Origin: Clostridium scatologenes | GTDB lineage: Bacteria; Bacillota; Clostridia; Clostridiales; Clostridiaceae | Assembly (NCBI RefSeq): GCF_000968375.1 | Contig: NZ_CP009933.1 | Span: forward strand, 1,116,001 to 1,180,000 | Reading direction: 5' to 3' | DNA: 64,000 nt | In this document: in pieces, positions 17,779 to 25,926 of the stretch | Numbering within the stretch: position 1 is the first letter of the stretch | Layout of the letters: each line of letters begins with the position of its first letter | Made by a program: the position numbers and the translations under genes | Notes under the pieces: model-generated | What the model was told of the DNA's origin: nothing | The model's input: only the letters and a program-made list of their open reading frames with translations | Databases searched by the model: none

Positions 17779-17867
17779 TTTTACAATTTGAGCACATTAC
17801 GACACAAGTGCATGTAAGCGAAGTAACTTTCAACTGTATTCCGGCTGATATATGCTGTGAAGGTACT

Positions 17868-17955
17868 AGTTTGGATTTTAACTTTTATGTAGTGATATAT
17901 GGTAAGTGATGAACCACTTACCATATATCACGGAATAAAAGTTAAAATCCAAACT
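17868..17955. repeat. Giant hairpin, 38 paired bases
   Basis: Outer arms of 21 nt (17868-17888 and 17935-17955) and inner arms of 17 nt (17892-17908 and 17915-17931) are each perfect. A 3x3 internal loop separates them, and the terminal loop is 6 nt. Shorter flanking complementarities continue outward (AACTTTC near 17825 with GAAAGTT near 17993). No T-tract follows. It looks like a mobile palindromic element or a transposon remnant lying between convergent genes. Confidence 0.7.
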
Positions 17956-18015
17956 TCCACTGCACCCTTACATCGCAATATTTTTATATGTGCGAAAGTT
18001 GATTTAGTAATTAAT

Positions 18016-18213
18016 TTATGTATGATCATTATACCAGCATTTACCACAAAATAAGCAAACTCTAGTGGAATAGTTACCACAATGACCATAGCTATCTCTT
18101 TTAGTTTCTTTTTCTACTTTTGAACCTGTTGCTATTCTTTTCATGAAATTTTTACTGCTTTTTTTATTTATACCATTAAAGTTCAATTTTGTGAATTTCA
18201 TAATTTTAATCAT
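18016..18213 (-). CDS. Small Cys-rich basic protein, unknown
   Basis: 65 residues with AGGAAAGAAG before the ATG. The N-terminal 45 residues are lysine-rich. The last 25 contain four cysteines in YGHCGNYSTRVCLFCGKCWYN, with a CxxC-xx-C arrangement that could bind zinc or be modified. No family is recognised. Possibilities include a zinc-ribbon-like protein or a ribosomally made peptide precursor; no modification enzyme lies next to it. It is divergent from csoR across a long palindrome. Confidence 0.5.
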   Translation of the reverse strand: MIKIMKFTKLNFNGINKKSSKNFMKRIATGSKVEKETKRDSYGHCGNYSTRVCLFCGKCWYNDHT

Positions 18214-18258
18214 CTTCTTTCCTAAATGTTCTTAAGTCTATTTGAATATAAATTAAAT

Positions 18259-18295
18259 ATTATAATGTAATATAAGTATTATATTACATTATAAT
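18259..18295. repeat. Long palindrome between divergent genes
   Basis: Perfect 16-bp arms (18259-18274 and 18280-18295) flank a 5-nt centre (AGTAT) and are entirely A/T-rich except for one G/C pair per arm. It lies 120 nt before the csoR promoter and 46 nt upstream of the small Cys-rich gene. It may be an operator or a hairpin-forming element. Confidence 0.5.
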
Positions 18296-18415
18296 CATAA
18301 ATTCTGTAACAATGGTTACGAAGTGTAAATTTATAAAATGAGTTTGTTTATAAGTAGAAAGAGGGGACGTTTTTATAGAATTGAAAATTAAAATCAAATT
18401 ATTCTTAAATTGATA

Positions 18416-18468
18416 TTGAATTAAATTTAAGAATGATATATAATTTAATTACACCCCCTAGGGGGGTG
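18416..18468 (+). promoter_or_regulatory. csoR promoter and CsoR-type copper operator
   Basis: The -35 box TTGAAT (18416-18421) is spaced 17 nt from the -10 box TATAAT (18439-18444). At the predicted start point lies the G/C-rich palindrome CACCCCCTAGGGGGGTG (18452-18468), in an otherwise AT-only region. CsoR repressors bind G-tract palindromes of this form. Its position would block transcription when copper is low. Confidence 0.85.
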
Positions 18469-18482
18469 GGGAGGTATATGGT

Positions 18483-18749
18483 ATGAATGAAGAAAAAAAG
18501 AAAGCCATACAAGCTTTAAAAACTTCCAAAGGACAAATAGAAGGAATAATTAGAATGATTGAAGAGGGAAGATATTGTATTGACATATCTAATCAAATGG
18601 TTGCAGCACAATCATTATTAAAAAAAGCTAATTTACTTATTTTAAGACAACATCTTAATCATTGTGTAAAGGATGCTTTTATAAATAATAAGGGTGATGA
18701 AAAGGTAGATGAAATAATAGAATTACTAGCAAAATTATTAAAAGATTAG
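18483..18749 (+). CDS. csoR: Copper-sensing repressor CsoR
   Basis: An 88-residue all-helical repressor of the CsoR/DUF156 family. The copper ligands are present as Cys32 (GRYCIDI), His57 and Cys61 (RQHLNHC), the canonical C-H-C set of Cu(I) sensors rather than the sulfide-type CstR. Copper binding releases it from the G-tract operator overlapping its own promoter. It precedes copA and copZ in the same orientation with no terminator between, so it is the operon repressor. GAGG at 18471-18474 serves the ATG. Confidence 0.93.
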   Translation: MNEEKKKAIQALKTSKGQIEGIIRMIEEGRYCIDISNQMVAAQSLLKKANLLILRQHLNHCVKDAFINNKGDEKVDEIIELLAKLLKD

Positions 18750-18924
18750 TATATAATTGAAAAGCTAGGTTGTAATGTGTTTATTATATTAAGTTAAAAT
18801 TTTGTATGTTTGAAAGTTGAATAATAAAATATTACTCTATAGTTTGTAATATTTTATAAAAAAACTGACAATATAAATATTAGCTTTAAAGGTATTCATA
18901 TTTAAACAAAAGGGGGAAGAGATA

Positions 18925-21585
18925 ATGATAAGCAGAACCTTAAAAATAGAAGGAATGAGTTGTGCAGCTTGTGCAAAAGCAGTAGAAAGAGCCTCAAAAA
19001 AACTACAAGGTGTAGAAAATGCTAGTGTGAATTTAGCAACAGAAAAATTGAATATAAACTTTGATGAATCAAAAATTAAAGTTGAGGATATACAGGCAGC
19101 AATAGAGAAAGCTGGATACAAGGCGGTATCAGATGCTGTAGTTAAAACTTTAAAAATAGAAGGGATGACCTGTGCAGCTTGTGCAAAGGCAGTAGAAAGA
19201 GCTTCAAAAAAATTAGATGGTGTATATGAAGCAAATGTAAATTTGGCAACGGAAAAGTTGAGTTTAAGCTTTGATGCTTCAAAAGTTACTGTTGTTGATA
19301 TAAAAAAAGCAGTAGAGAAAGCTGGATATAAGGTTGCAGAAGAAGCGGTTAATAGAACTTTAAAAATAGAAGGAATGACTTGTGCAGCTTGTGCAAAAGC
19401 AGTAGAAAGAGTTTCAAAAAAATTGGATGGTGTATATGAAGCAAATGTAAATCTTGCTACAGAAAAGTTAAATGTGAGTTTTGAGCCTTCCAAAGTAAAG
19501 CTTTCAGACATAAAAAAAGTAATAGAGAAGGCAGGATATAAAGCTTTGGAAGAAGAAGTTTCTATTGATACAGATAAGGAAAAAAAGGAAAGAGAAATAA
19601 AGGCTTTGTGGAACAGATTCGTAATATCTGCCGTGTTTGGGATTCCACTTCTTATAATAGCTATGGTACCAATGATTGGTGAGAAGATGGGATTTATGCT
19701 TCCACAGGCTATAGATCCAATGGAGCATCCTGAAATTTTTTCTATAATACAGTTACTTTTAGTATTACCTATAATAATTGTCGGTAAAAAGTATTTTACT
19801 GTTGGCTTTAAATCATTATTAAGAAGAAGTCCTAATATGGATTCACTTATAGCAATAGGTTCATCAGCTGCTTTTATTTATAGTGTTTTTGCAGTATATG
19901 AAATTTTTCTAGGGAATACAAACTATCATTTATATTTTGAATCAGCAGGTACAATACTTACTCTTATTACGCTGGGTAAATATCTCGAGTCTGTTGCTAA
20001 AGGAAAAACTTCAGAAGCTATAAAAAAGCTTATGGGGCTTGCGCCAAAGACTGCGACTATAGTTAAAGAAGATAAAGAAATAGAAATTTCCATAGAAGAA
20101 GTTGAGGTTGGAGATATAATTGTAGTAAAGCCTGGTGAAAAGATACCTGTAGATGGAGAGGTTACGGAAGGAATCACTTCAGTAGATGAATCTATGCTTA
20201 CAGGTGAAAGTATACCTGTAGAAAAAAATGCTGGAGATAAGGTTATTGGAGCAAGTATAAATAAAAATGGCTCCATTAGGTATAAAGCTACGAGAGTTGG
20301 CAAGGATACAGCACTAGCACAAATCATTCGATTGGTAGAGGAAGCTCAAGGATCAAAGGCTCCTATTGCAAAGTTAGCAGATGTTATATCAGGATATTTT
20401 GTGCCTGTAGTAATGAGCTTAGCTATAATTGGTGCTTTAGGATGGTATATATATGGTGAAAGTGGAGTATTTTCACTTACTATATTTATATCAGTATTAG
20501 TAATTGCTTGTCCTTGTGCCTTAGGATTAGCTACGCCTACAGCCATTATGGTTGGTACTGGAAAGGGTGCTGAATATGGTGTGCTTATAAAAAGTGGTAC
20601 TGCACTTGAAACAGCGCATAAAATTCAAACTATAGTATTTGACAAAACAGGAACTATAACTGAAGGTAATCCTAAGGTCACAGATATAGTTACAGTTCCA
20701 GATATAGATGAAAACTATTTACTTCAATTAGCAGCTTCAGGAGAAAAATCATCAGAACATCCTTTAGGAGAAGCAATAGTTAAGGAAGCTGAAAATAGGA
20801 AAATTGAGTTGAAGAAATTGGATTTATTTAAAGCTATACCAGGTCATGGAATAGAAGTTGCTATAGAAAACAGCAAAATATTGCTTGGTAATAGAAAACT
20901 TATGATTGAAAGTAATATCTCACTAGAAAAATTAGAGAAAAAATCACAAGCTTTAGCAAATGAAGGCAAAACTCCTATGTATGTTGCTCTTGAAAATAAG
21001 GCAATTGGGTTAATTGCTGTAGCAGATACAGTTAAAGAACACAGTAAAAGAGCTATAGATAAACTTCATTCTATGGGAATTGAAGTGGCAATGATAACTG
21101 GAGATAACAAGAAAACTGCTGAAGCTATAGCCAAACAGGTTGGAATAGATAGAATACTTGCAGAAGTTTTACCACAAGATAAAGCTAATGAAGTTAAAAA
21201 ACTTCAAAATGAAAAGAAAAAGGTTGCTATGGTTGGAGATGGTATAAATGATGCACCAGCTTTAGCACAAGCTGATATAGGTATAGCTATAGGATCTGGT
21301 ACAGATGTAGCTATGGAATCTGCAGATATAGTTTTAATGAGAAGTGATTTAATGGATGTAGTTACAGCTATAGATTTAAGCAAAAAAACCATCAAAAATA
21401 TAAAAGAAAATCTATTCTGGGCTTTTGGCTACAATACTTTGGGAATTCCAGTAGCTATGGGAGTACTACACATATTTGGAGGACCACTTTTAAATCCAAT
21501 GATAGCAGCTCTTGCTATGAGTTTGAGTTCCGTATCGGTTTTAAGCAATGCTTTAAGATTGAAAGGCTTTAAGCCATCAATATAA
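18925..21585 (+). CDS. copA: Copper-exporting P1B-type ATPase CopA with three HMA domains
   Basis: An 886-residue copper pump of the inner membrane. The N-terminus has three heavy-metal-associated domains of exactly 70 residues each, with metal motifs MSCAAC, MTCAAC and MTCAAC. Membrane helices follow, then the actuator TGES, the transport-site CPC in VIACPCALGLATPTAI, the phosphorylation site DKTGT near residue 573, the SEHPLGEA motif of P1B ATPases, and the hinge GDGINDAP. It exports Cu(I) using ATP. Most Firmicute CopA proteins have one or two HMA domains. AGGGGGAAG precedes the ATG. It is transcribed after csoR and before copZ. Confidence 0.95.
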   Translation: MISRTLKIEGMSCAACAKAVERASKKLQGVENASVNLATEKLNINFDESKIKVEDIQAAIEKAGYKAVSDAVVKTLKIEGMTCAACAKAVERASKKLDGVYEANVNLATEKLSLSFDASKVTVVDIKKAVEKAGYKVAEEAVNRTLKIEGMTCAACAKAVERVSKKLDGVYEANVNLATEKLNVSFEPSKVKLSDIKKVIEKAGYKALEEEVSIDTDKEKKEREIKALWNRFVISAVFGIPLLIIAMVPMIGEKMGFMLPQAIDPMEHPEIFSIIQLLLVLPIIIVGKKYFTVGFKSLLRRSPNMDSLIAIGSSAAFIYSVFAVYEIFLGNTNYHLYFESAGTILTLITLGKYLESVAKGKTSEAIKKLMGLAPKTATIVKEDKEIEISIEEVEVGDIIVVKPGEKIPVDGEVTEGITSVDESMLTGESIPVEKNAGDKVIGASINKNGSIRYKATRVGKDTALAQIIRLVEEAQGSKAPIAKLADVISGYFVPVVMSLAIIGALGWYIYGESGVFSLTIFISVLVIACPCALGLATPTAIMVGTGKGAEYGVLIKSGTALETAHKIQTIVFDKTGTITEGNPKVTDIVTVPDIDENYLLQLAASGEKSSEHPLGEAIVKEAENRKIELKKLDLFKAIPGHGIEVAIENSKILLGNRKLMIESNISLEKLEKKSQALANEGKTPMYVALENKAIGLIAVADTVKEHSKRAIDKLHSMGIEVAMITGDNKKTAEAIAKQVGIDRILAEVLPQDKANEVKKLQNEKKKVAMVGDGINDAPALAQADIGIAIGSGTDVAMESADIVLMRSDLMDVVTAIDLSKKTIKNIKENLFWAFGYNTLGIPVAMGVLHIFGGPLLNPMIAALAMSLSSVSVLSNALRLKGFKPSI
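18934..19563 (+). repeat. Three tandem 210-bp HMA coding repeats
   Basis: Coding repeats at about 18934-19143, 19144-19353 and 19354-19563 have an exact 210-bp period with no indels. The second and third units are especially similar at the DNA level around the GTGCAGCTTGTGCAAA motif block. This indicates recent tandem duplication and gives a substrate for recombination. Confidence 0.85.
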
Positions 21586-21631
21586 TATATATTATCTATA
21601 TAAACTTATAAAATGAAAGGTGGAATAATTT

Positions 21632-21847
21632 ATGAAAAAGAAGATAATTGTTGAAGGAATGAGTTGTGGACATTGCGTTAATCATGTAAAAACAGCGTTA
21701 GAGGAAATTAATGGTGCAACTAATGTATCTGTAGATTTAGATTCTAAAACAGCTGTAGTTGAAGCTAGTAGTGAAATTAAAGATTCTGATATTAAATTTG
21801 CTATTGAAGATGCAGGTTATGAAGTAGTTTCAATAGAACAAGCATAG
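21632..21847 (+). CDS. copZ: Copper chaperone CopZ
   Basis: A 71-residue single HMA domain with the Cu(I)-binding motif MSCGHC near residues 10-15 and a betaalphabeta-betaalphabeta pattern. It carries Cu(I) in the cytoplasm to CopA and can hand it to CsoR. It lies 46 nt after copA with AAAGGTGG upstream, and its own strong terminator closes the copper operon. Confidence 0.93.
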   Translation: MKKKIIVEGMSCGHCVNHVKTALEEINGATNVSVDLDSKTAVVEASSEIKDSDIKFAIEDAGYEVVSIEQA

Positions 21848-21884
21848 TATTTATATACCAAAATTAAATTTAAAAATATAAAGA

Positions 21885-21932
21885 AGCTGTTTTACTATAG
21901 AAATTGATTTATATGGTAAAATAGCTTTTTTT
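21885..21932 (+). terminator. Terminator of the copper operon
   Basis: AGCTGTTTTACTATA (21885-21899) pairs with TATGGTAAAATAGCT (21912-21926) with one wobble, followed by a T-run. It lies 38 nt after copZ. Confidence 0.9.
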
Positions 21933-21990
21933 ATAGTAATTATATTAATTTAACTTTGAATTTTATGGCATTTTCATATAAACTATTATA

Positions 21991-22110
21991 GTAAATGTTA
22001 CGAACTATAAATTGAGTAAAATGTGCTTTTGGATGACAATGTATCTTCATGGATCTGTTCAAAATAGTGTCATAGCATATTTGATAAAATCTTTCAACAA
22101 AAGAAGCTAA
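21991..22110 (+). pseudogene. Possible remnant of a TetR-type regulator
   Basis: A 39-codon open stretch without a start context ends in MTMYLHGSVQNSVIAYLIKS followed by FNKRS. This resembles the C-terminal helices of TetR-family regulators. The preceding DNA has stops in all frames. It directly precedes the EamA transporter gene, a common partner for such regulators. Evidence is limited to this short resemblance. Confidence 0.25.
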
Positions 22111-22134
22111 TATAAAGGTTAAGGGTGATAACAA

Positions 22135-23043
22135 ATGAAATTTCAATTAAGGGTAAAAGGAATAATACTTGTAATTATAGGTGCTATGTTATGGGGAGTA
22201 TCAGGTACTGCTGCTCAATATTTATTTCAACAAAAAGGCTTTACTGCAGAATGGCTAACTGTAATTCGTCTACTACTATCAGGTATAATATTATTATTGT
22301 ATGCTTTAATAAAAGAAGGACAAGATATATGGAAAATATGGAGCACTAAATACAATGTACTTAGCCTTATACTTTTTAGTATTATAGGAATGTTAGGAGT
22401 ACAATATACATATTTTGCTGCTATTAAGTATGGAAATGCAGCCACAGCTACAATACTTCAATATTTGTCGCCAGTAATAATCACTTGTTATTTAGCTATT
22501 AGGACTAAAAAGATTCCAAGCCTGCAGGAAGTTTTAGCTATTGCTTTAGCAATGTTAGGTACATTTTTTATAATTACAAAAGGTAATATCCACAGTATAT
22601 CAATTTCTAAGTTAGCATTATTTTGGGGAATTAGTTCTGCTTTTGCAGCAGCTTTTTATACACTGCAACCTCATAAACTTCTTGCTAAATGGGGATCTAC
22701 TCTTGTAGTTGGATGGGGGATGCTAGTTGGAGGAGTAGCCTTTAGTTTTATTCATGCACCTTGGAATTTTACAGGTAAATGGTGCATTAATTCAATAATT
22801 GCAGTTATATTTGTAATATTATTTGGAACTGTTATTGCATTCTATTGTTATTTAGAAAGTTTAAAATATATAAAACCAACAGAAACAAGTGTACTATCTT
22901 CTGTGGAACCTTTATCTGCAGCTTTCTTATCTGTAATATGGTTACATGTTCCGTTAGGTATATGGCAGTGGATAGGAACAATATGTATTATAATTACAAT
23001 CATAATATTATCATGTATGAAAAATAAGAAAGGTACAGCTTAA
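22135..23043 (+). CDS. EamA/DMT-superfamily permease
   Basis: A 302-residue protein with ten hydrophobic helices arranged as two EamA repeats. The first starts with IGAMLWGVSGTAAQYLF; the second, after residue 150, includes ALFWGISSAFAAAFYTLQP. Members of the drug/metabolite transporter superfamily export amino acids, metabolites or drugs across the cytoplasmic membrane; the substrate is unknown. GGGTGAT precedes the ATG. It is a single gene with its own terminator. Confidence 0.9.
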   Translation: MKFQLRVKGIILVIIGAMLWGVSGTAAQYLFQQKGFTAEWLTVIRLLLSGIILLLYALIKEGQDIWKIWSTKYNVLSLILFSIIGMLGVQYTYFAAIKYGNAATATILQYLSPVIITCYLAIRTKKIPSLQEVLAIALAMLGTFFIITKGNIHSISISKLALFWGISSAFAAAFYTLQPHKLLAKWGSTLVVGWGMLVGGVAFSFIHAPWNFTGKWCINSIIAVIFVILFGTVIAFYCYLESLKYIKPTETSVLSSVEPLSAAFLSVIWLHVPLGIWQWIGTICIIITIIILSCMKNKKGTA

Positions 23044-23063
23044 TATAATAATGTTAAAAAATT

Positions 23064-23093
23064 ATAGGCAGAATTGGCTGCCTATATTTTTTT
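23064..23093 (+). terminator. Terminator of the EamA gene
   Basis: ATAGGCAG (23064-23071), a 6-nt loop and CTGCCTAT (23078-23085) are followed by a run of T to about 23093. Confidence 0.9.
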
Positions 23094-23357
23094 ATGAATT
23101 AATTTTTTAACTAACTGGAATTTTAGTAATTATAAAGAAAGTATTAAGTTTAGAAAATTTTCAAGAAAAATTTATATAATAATATGTGTCGAAAATAGAA
23201 ATAGCAAAGTTAAGCTTATTAATAGTTTGATGTTTAAGGTAATATTAAGGTTTCACTAAGTCTAACTAAAGTATACTTATATAAGATTAAATATAGAAGC
23301 ATAATTTACATAATAAATGAAAGCTAATTAAAATAAGAGGTTGGTATGGAGGTGACT

Positions 23358-23381
23358 ATGAATAATATAATCAATTCTTAA
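23358..23381 (+). other. Seven-codon mini-ORF with a strong ribosome-binding site
   Basis: In the otherwise empty 23094-23453 interval, GGAGGTGACT immediately precedes an ATG that opens MNNIINS and stops. It could be a leader peptide for the downstream membrane-protein gene, or the surviving start of a decayed gene. Confidence 0.3.
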
Positions 23382-23453
23382 CTTAGTATAAATTATGTTC
23401 TATTTTTGAGAATCATATAATTAAAATTAGAAAGCAAGAAAAGAGGTAAAAAA

Positions 23454-23849
23454 ATGGATTCTAAATTAAAAAGAGGTTGTTTGGTAAATGGTATTTTTAT
23501 ATTATCAATATTGGGTTCAATAATAAAGACATGTAGTTTTTTTATAAATAAATTTACTGCAAAATTAGATCCTTCTTTAACAAGTAGTAATACTTCAATA
23601 GCTATAACAACTTTAATGGGTGCAATATATTTAGTGGTACTTATAGGAGCTTGGTTTTGGAATCAAATGTGTATATATGCTATACTTCCAGTAAATCTTA
23701 TATCCATTGTCTATAATTTATCTACTCAGCAGATCATTACTGGAAGGATTATTGGTTATATAATAAATATTTTAATAAATTGTTTTTTTGTATATTCTTT
23801 ATTGAAAATTCAAAAATTGAGAATGGAACAGAGCTTTCAATGTAATTAA
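23454..23849 (+). CDS. Small membrane protein, unknown
   Basis: 131 residues with four predicted membrane helices (about 9-29, 48-68, 70-95 and 98-120) and short charged ends. No family is recognised. AAAGAGGT lies upstream of the ATG. Its stop codon lies inside the left arm of a 21-bp inverted repeat. It precedes two other small membrane protein genes (24003-24389 and 24477-24827), which suggests a cluster of envelope proteins, but nothing indicates function. Confidence 0.6.
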   Translation: MDSKLKRGCLVNGIFILSILGSIIKTCSFFINKFTAKLDPSLTSSNTSIAITTLMGAIYLVVLIGAWFWNQMCIYAILPVNLISIVYNLSTQQIITGRIIGYIINILINCFFVYSLLKIQKLRMEQSFQCN

Positions 23850-23909
23850 TAACTCAACTTTCACAAATATAGAGTTTTGGTAAGTTAATTGTGAAAGTTG
23901 AGTTATTAA
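23846..23909. repeat. Inverted repeat with perfect 21-bp arms
   Basis: Arms at 23846-23866 and 23889-23909 are exact complements across a 22-nt loop; the left arm contains the stop codon of the preceding gene. There is no T-tract after it, so termination would be unconventional. It may instead be an mRNA-stabilising 3' hairpin. Confidence 0.6.
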
Positions 23910-24002
23910 CATTTGAAAGTATTACAAATCAGTATATGTTTAGATGAATTTATATATAAAATCAGTTATAATTAAAGAAAGTATTATGGAAGAGGGGATA
24001 GC

Positions 24003-24389
24003 TTGAAAAAGGATATATTATCAGTTTTGACCAAAATACTTTATATTGTATTTATAATTGAAACTATAATTTTGATGTGGATAGTTTATAATCATATAGC
24101 TGGAAAAATAGCTCTATATTTTGGAATATCATATATATTTTTAACTTTATTTCTAATTGTGTATGTTCCCATTGTAACGATCTTTAACTTGAAAAAGCTT
24201 AAATGGTCTTATGTAAGAAAAAGGTTTTTTAGTTTTTTTATTTTATTTGTTGTATTTGGAGCTTTAAACTATACATTTGATTATATTTTTAGGCCTTCAA
24301 GCATAAATTTATTTAGAAATATTTCTATTGCACTAGGTTTGGCATTTGGAATTTCTTTTAGTGATGTTGTGTTAAAAAAAGTTAAGTAA
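24003..24389 (+). CDS. Small membrane protein, unknown
   Basis: 128 residues starting at a TTG with GAGGGGAT about 5 nt upstream. Four hydrophobic helices (about 8-28, 36-58, 75-95 and 103-120) alternate with basic loops such as KKLKWSYVRKRF. No family is recognised. It ends 87 nt before the SdpI-like gene and may be co-transcribed with it. Confidence 0.6.
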   Translation: MKKDILSVLTKILYIVFIIETIILMWIVYNHIAGKIALYFGISYIFLTLFLIVYVPIVTIFNLKKLKWSYVRKRFFSFFILFVVFGALNYTFDYIFRPSSINLFRNISIALGLAFGISFSDVVLKKVK

Positions 24390-24476
24390 GTGTGTATGTG
24401 ACATGTTATGAATTATGGTATAATCTTATATAACCTAAGTGAAAAGTATAATATGCTAAAAAGGAGGAATTGTATT

Positions 24477-24827
24477 ATGTTACATTCTGAGTATTTGATG
24501 GGAGTAATTCTCATTACTTTTGGAGTTATACTTAAATTGTTTCCGCCAAAGCATATAAATAGCTGGTATGGTTATAAAACACCATTTTCTATGAAAAATA
24601 AGGTTATATGGGATGAAGGAAATCGCTTCGCAGCAATTTTGCTTGTATATATTGGTGCTTCATCTTTAATAGTAGCAGTAATATGTGATGTAATATATAT
24701 AGGTGACTTTGATAGAGCATTTAAAAATTCAACAACTATATCAATAATAGGACTTTTATGTTTCATACCATTAATGGAAATTCACTTAAGAAGGTTGTTC
24801 GATAAAAATGGAAATAAAAAAGTATAA
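24477..24827 (+). CDS. SdpI/YhfL-type membrane protein
   Basis: 116 residues. The pattern INSWYGYKTPFSMKNKVIWDEGNRFAA after the first membrane helix is the SdpI-domain signature; two further helices follow. Bacillus SdpI is the immunity and signalling protein against the SdpC toxin, but most homologues have no known toxin partner and none is visible here. The ATG at 24477 is chosen because AAAGGAGG ends about 8 nt before it; an upstream in-frame ATG at 24408 lacks a site. Confidence 0.8.
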   Translation: MLHSEYLMGVILITFGVILKLFPPKHINSWYGYKTPFSMKNKVIWDEGNRFAAILLVYIGASSLIVAVICDVIYIGDFDRAFKNSTTISIIGLLCFIPLMEIHLRRLFDKNGNKKV

Positions 24828-24858
24828 TTTTTATACATTAATAAATATTGATAAATTA

Positions 24859-24904
24859 AAAAAATCAAAATCTGATTTAAATAAAAAACAGACTTTGATT
24901 TTTT
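24859..24904. terminator. Bidirectional terminator
   Basis: An A-rich left arm ending ATCAAAATCTG pairs with CAGACTTTGAT, flanked by A-runs on the left and T-runs on the right. It serves the SdpI-like gene and the convergent gene at 24925. Confidence 0.75.
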
Positions 24905-24924
24905 ATAAAATTTTAGAATTTAAA

Positions 24925-25617
24925 TTATCTATTTGAATTAATTAAATTTGTATTAAATAGATTTTTATTATAATTTTTAGCAACTTTTTTTTGTAAGTTT
25001 GCAGCATTAGGGTTTGTTTCAGACATTAATTCCAATCTTTTAGCTTCTGCTTCTTTTTGGTTCGTTAATTTTCTGAATTTTTCTTGTAATATTTCATTAA
25101 GATCTATAGGTGAGAGCTTGCCAGCTTCCTTTTTGGACTTTGAGTCGGAATCCGAATTTGACTTTGAATTAATAGGTTCGGTAATTGCTCCACTAAAAAA
25201 ATCACCGTTTTTATCAATACCAGTAACAGTAGATACCACTTTCCTACCCTGCAGAGCATACATACTTTTTAGCCAGGCTTCTGCGGCAGGTTCCCATTGA
25301 AGTTTTGCTTCTAAATCTTCTGCAGCTTTAGGGTCAGATGCTACCTTTTTTAAGTAAGTAGGGTCTATTCTAATATTTCCTAAACCCTTAACATCAGGAG
25401 GCATAAGTTTACCTGGTGCAAGACCTCCTAATCCTACTTGAAATTTTAAATTAGGAAATTTGCTGGAAAGTTCTTTAATATAGTCATCTACAGAACTATC
25501 TTTACTATTAGATGTTAATTCAGTAGTCAATTTTGAAGCAGCTGTAGTATCAGTATTTTTTGTTTCAATGTTATTATTTAAATTATAATTATAATTAGTA
25601 GATAATACTGATGTCAT
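24925..25617 (-). CDS. Hypothetical soluble protein (DUF6033-like)
   Basis: 230 residues, low-complexity and Asn/Thr/Ser-rich at the N-terminus (residues 1-45). A more ordered middle follows (FPNLKFQVGLGGLAPGK, LEAKLQWEPAAEAWLKSMYA), then a Ser/Asp/Lys linker and a charged C-terminal helix. No signal peptide is visible. The central region resembles a clostridial family annotated as DUF6033, but I hold that assignment loosely. AAAGGTGG precedes the ATG. It appears monocistronic. Confidence 0.6.
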   Translation of the reverse strand: MTSVLSTNYNYNLNNNIETKNTDTTAASKLTTELTSNSKDSSVDDYIKELSSKFPNLKFQVGLGGLAPGKLMPPDVKGLGNIRIDPTYLKKVASDPKAAEDLEAKLQWEPAAEAWLKSMYALQGRKVVSTVTGIDKNGDFFSGAITEPINSKSNSDSDSKSKKEAGKLSPIDLNEILQEKFRKLTNQKEAEAKRLELMSETNPNAANLQKKVAKNYNKNLFNTNLINSNR

Positions 25618-25846
25618 AAAAATTCCACCTTTCTTTAAATGTGTCTAATTAACTTTTTAGCAATAATGTTAATATAATATTTGATTACTTTCTTTGTGTA
25701 GTAAATTGGATTATTTAACATTTTTAAACTAAATATTCCTATTTATTGTATCGAGTTTAAAAGAAAATACTTTAACTTAAGGTGATGAAATAGTATTGGT
25801 GCACAGTGAAAATGTTAAAAATATTTATAGCTAATGCATATAAAAA

Positions 25847-25884
25847 ATTGCTGACAAACATATATTTTATCAGTAATTTTTTTC
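25847..25884. terminator. Terminator for the LDH-like gene
   Basis: ATTGCTGA (25847-25854) pairs with TCAGTAAT (25870-25877), with T7 on the plus side and T6 on the minus side. It lies downstream of the minus-strand dehydrogenase. The rest of 25618-25926 holds only the promoter region of the hypothetical gene at 25617. Confidence 0.65.
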
Positions 25885-25926
25885 TTTTATATGAAGTTTA
25901 TTTATTAACCAAATGAATCGTATGTT

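Noticed and set aside
18837..19511. A 224-residue minus-strand open frame opposite copA
   Set aside because: It is the mirror of the repeated HMA coding region, has a repetitive Phe/Ser/Ala-rich translation typical of antisense frames, and lacks a ribosome-binding site.
21940..22146. A 68-codon minus-strand open frame between copZ and the EamA gene
   Set aside because: There is no ribosome-binding site or recognisable motif, and it overlaps the start of the EamA gene.
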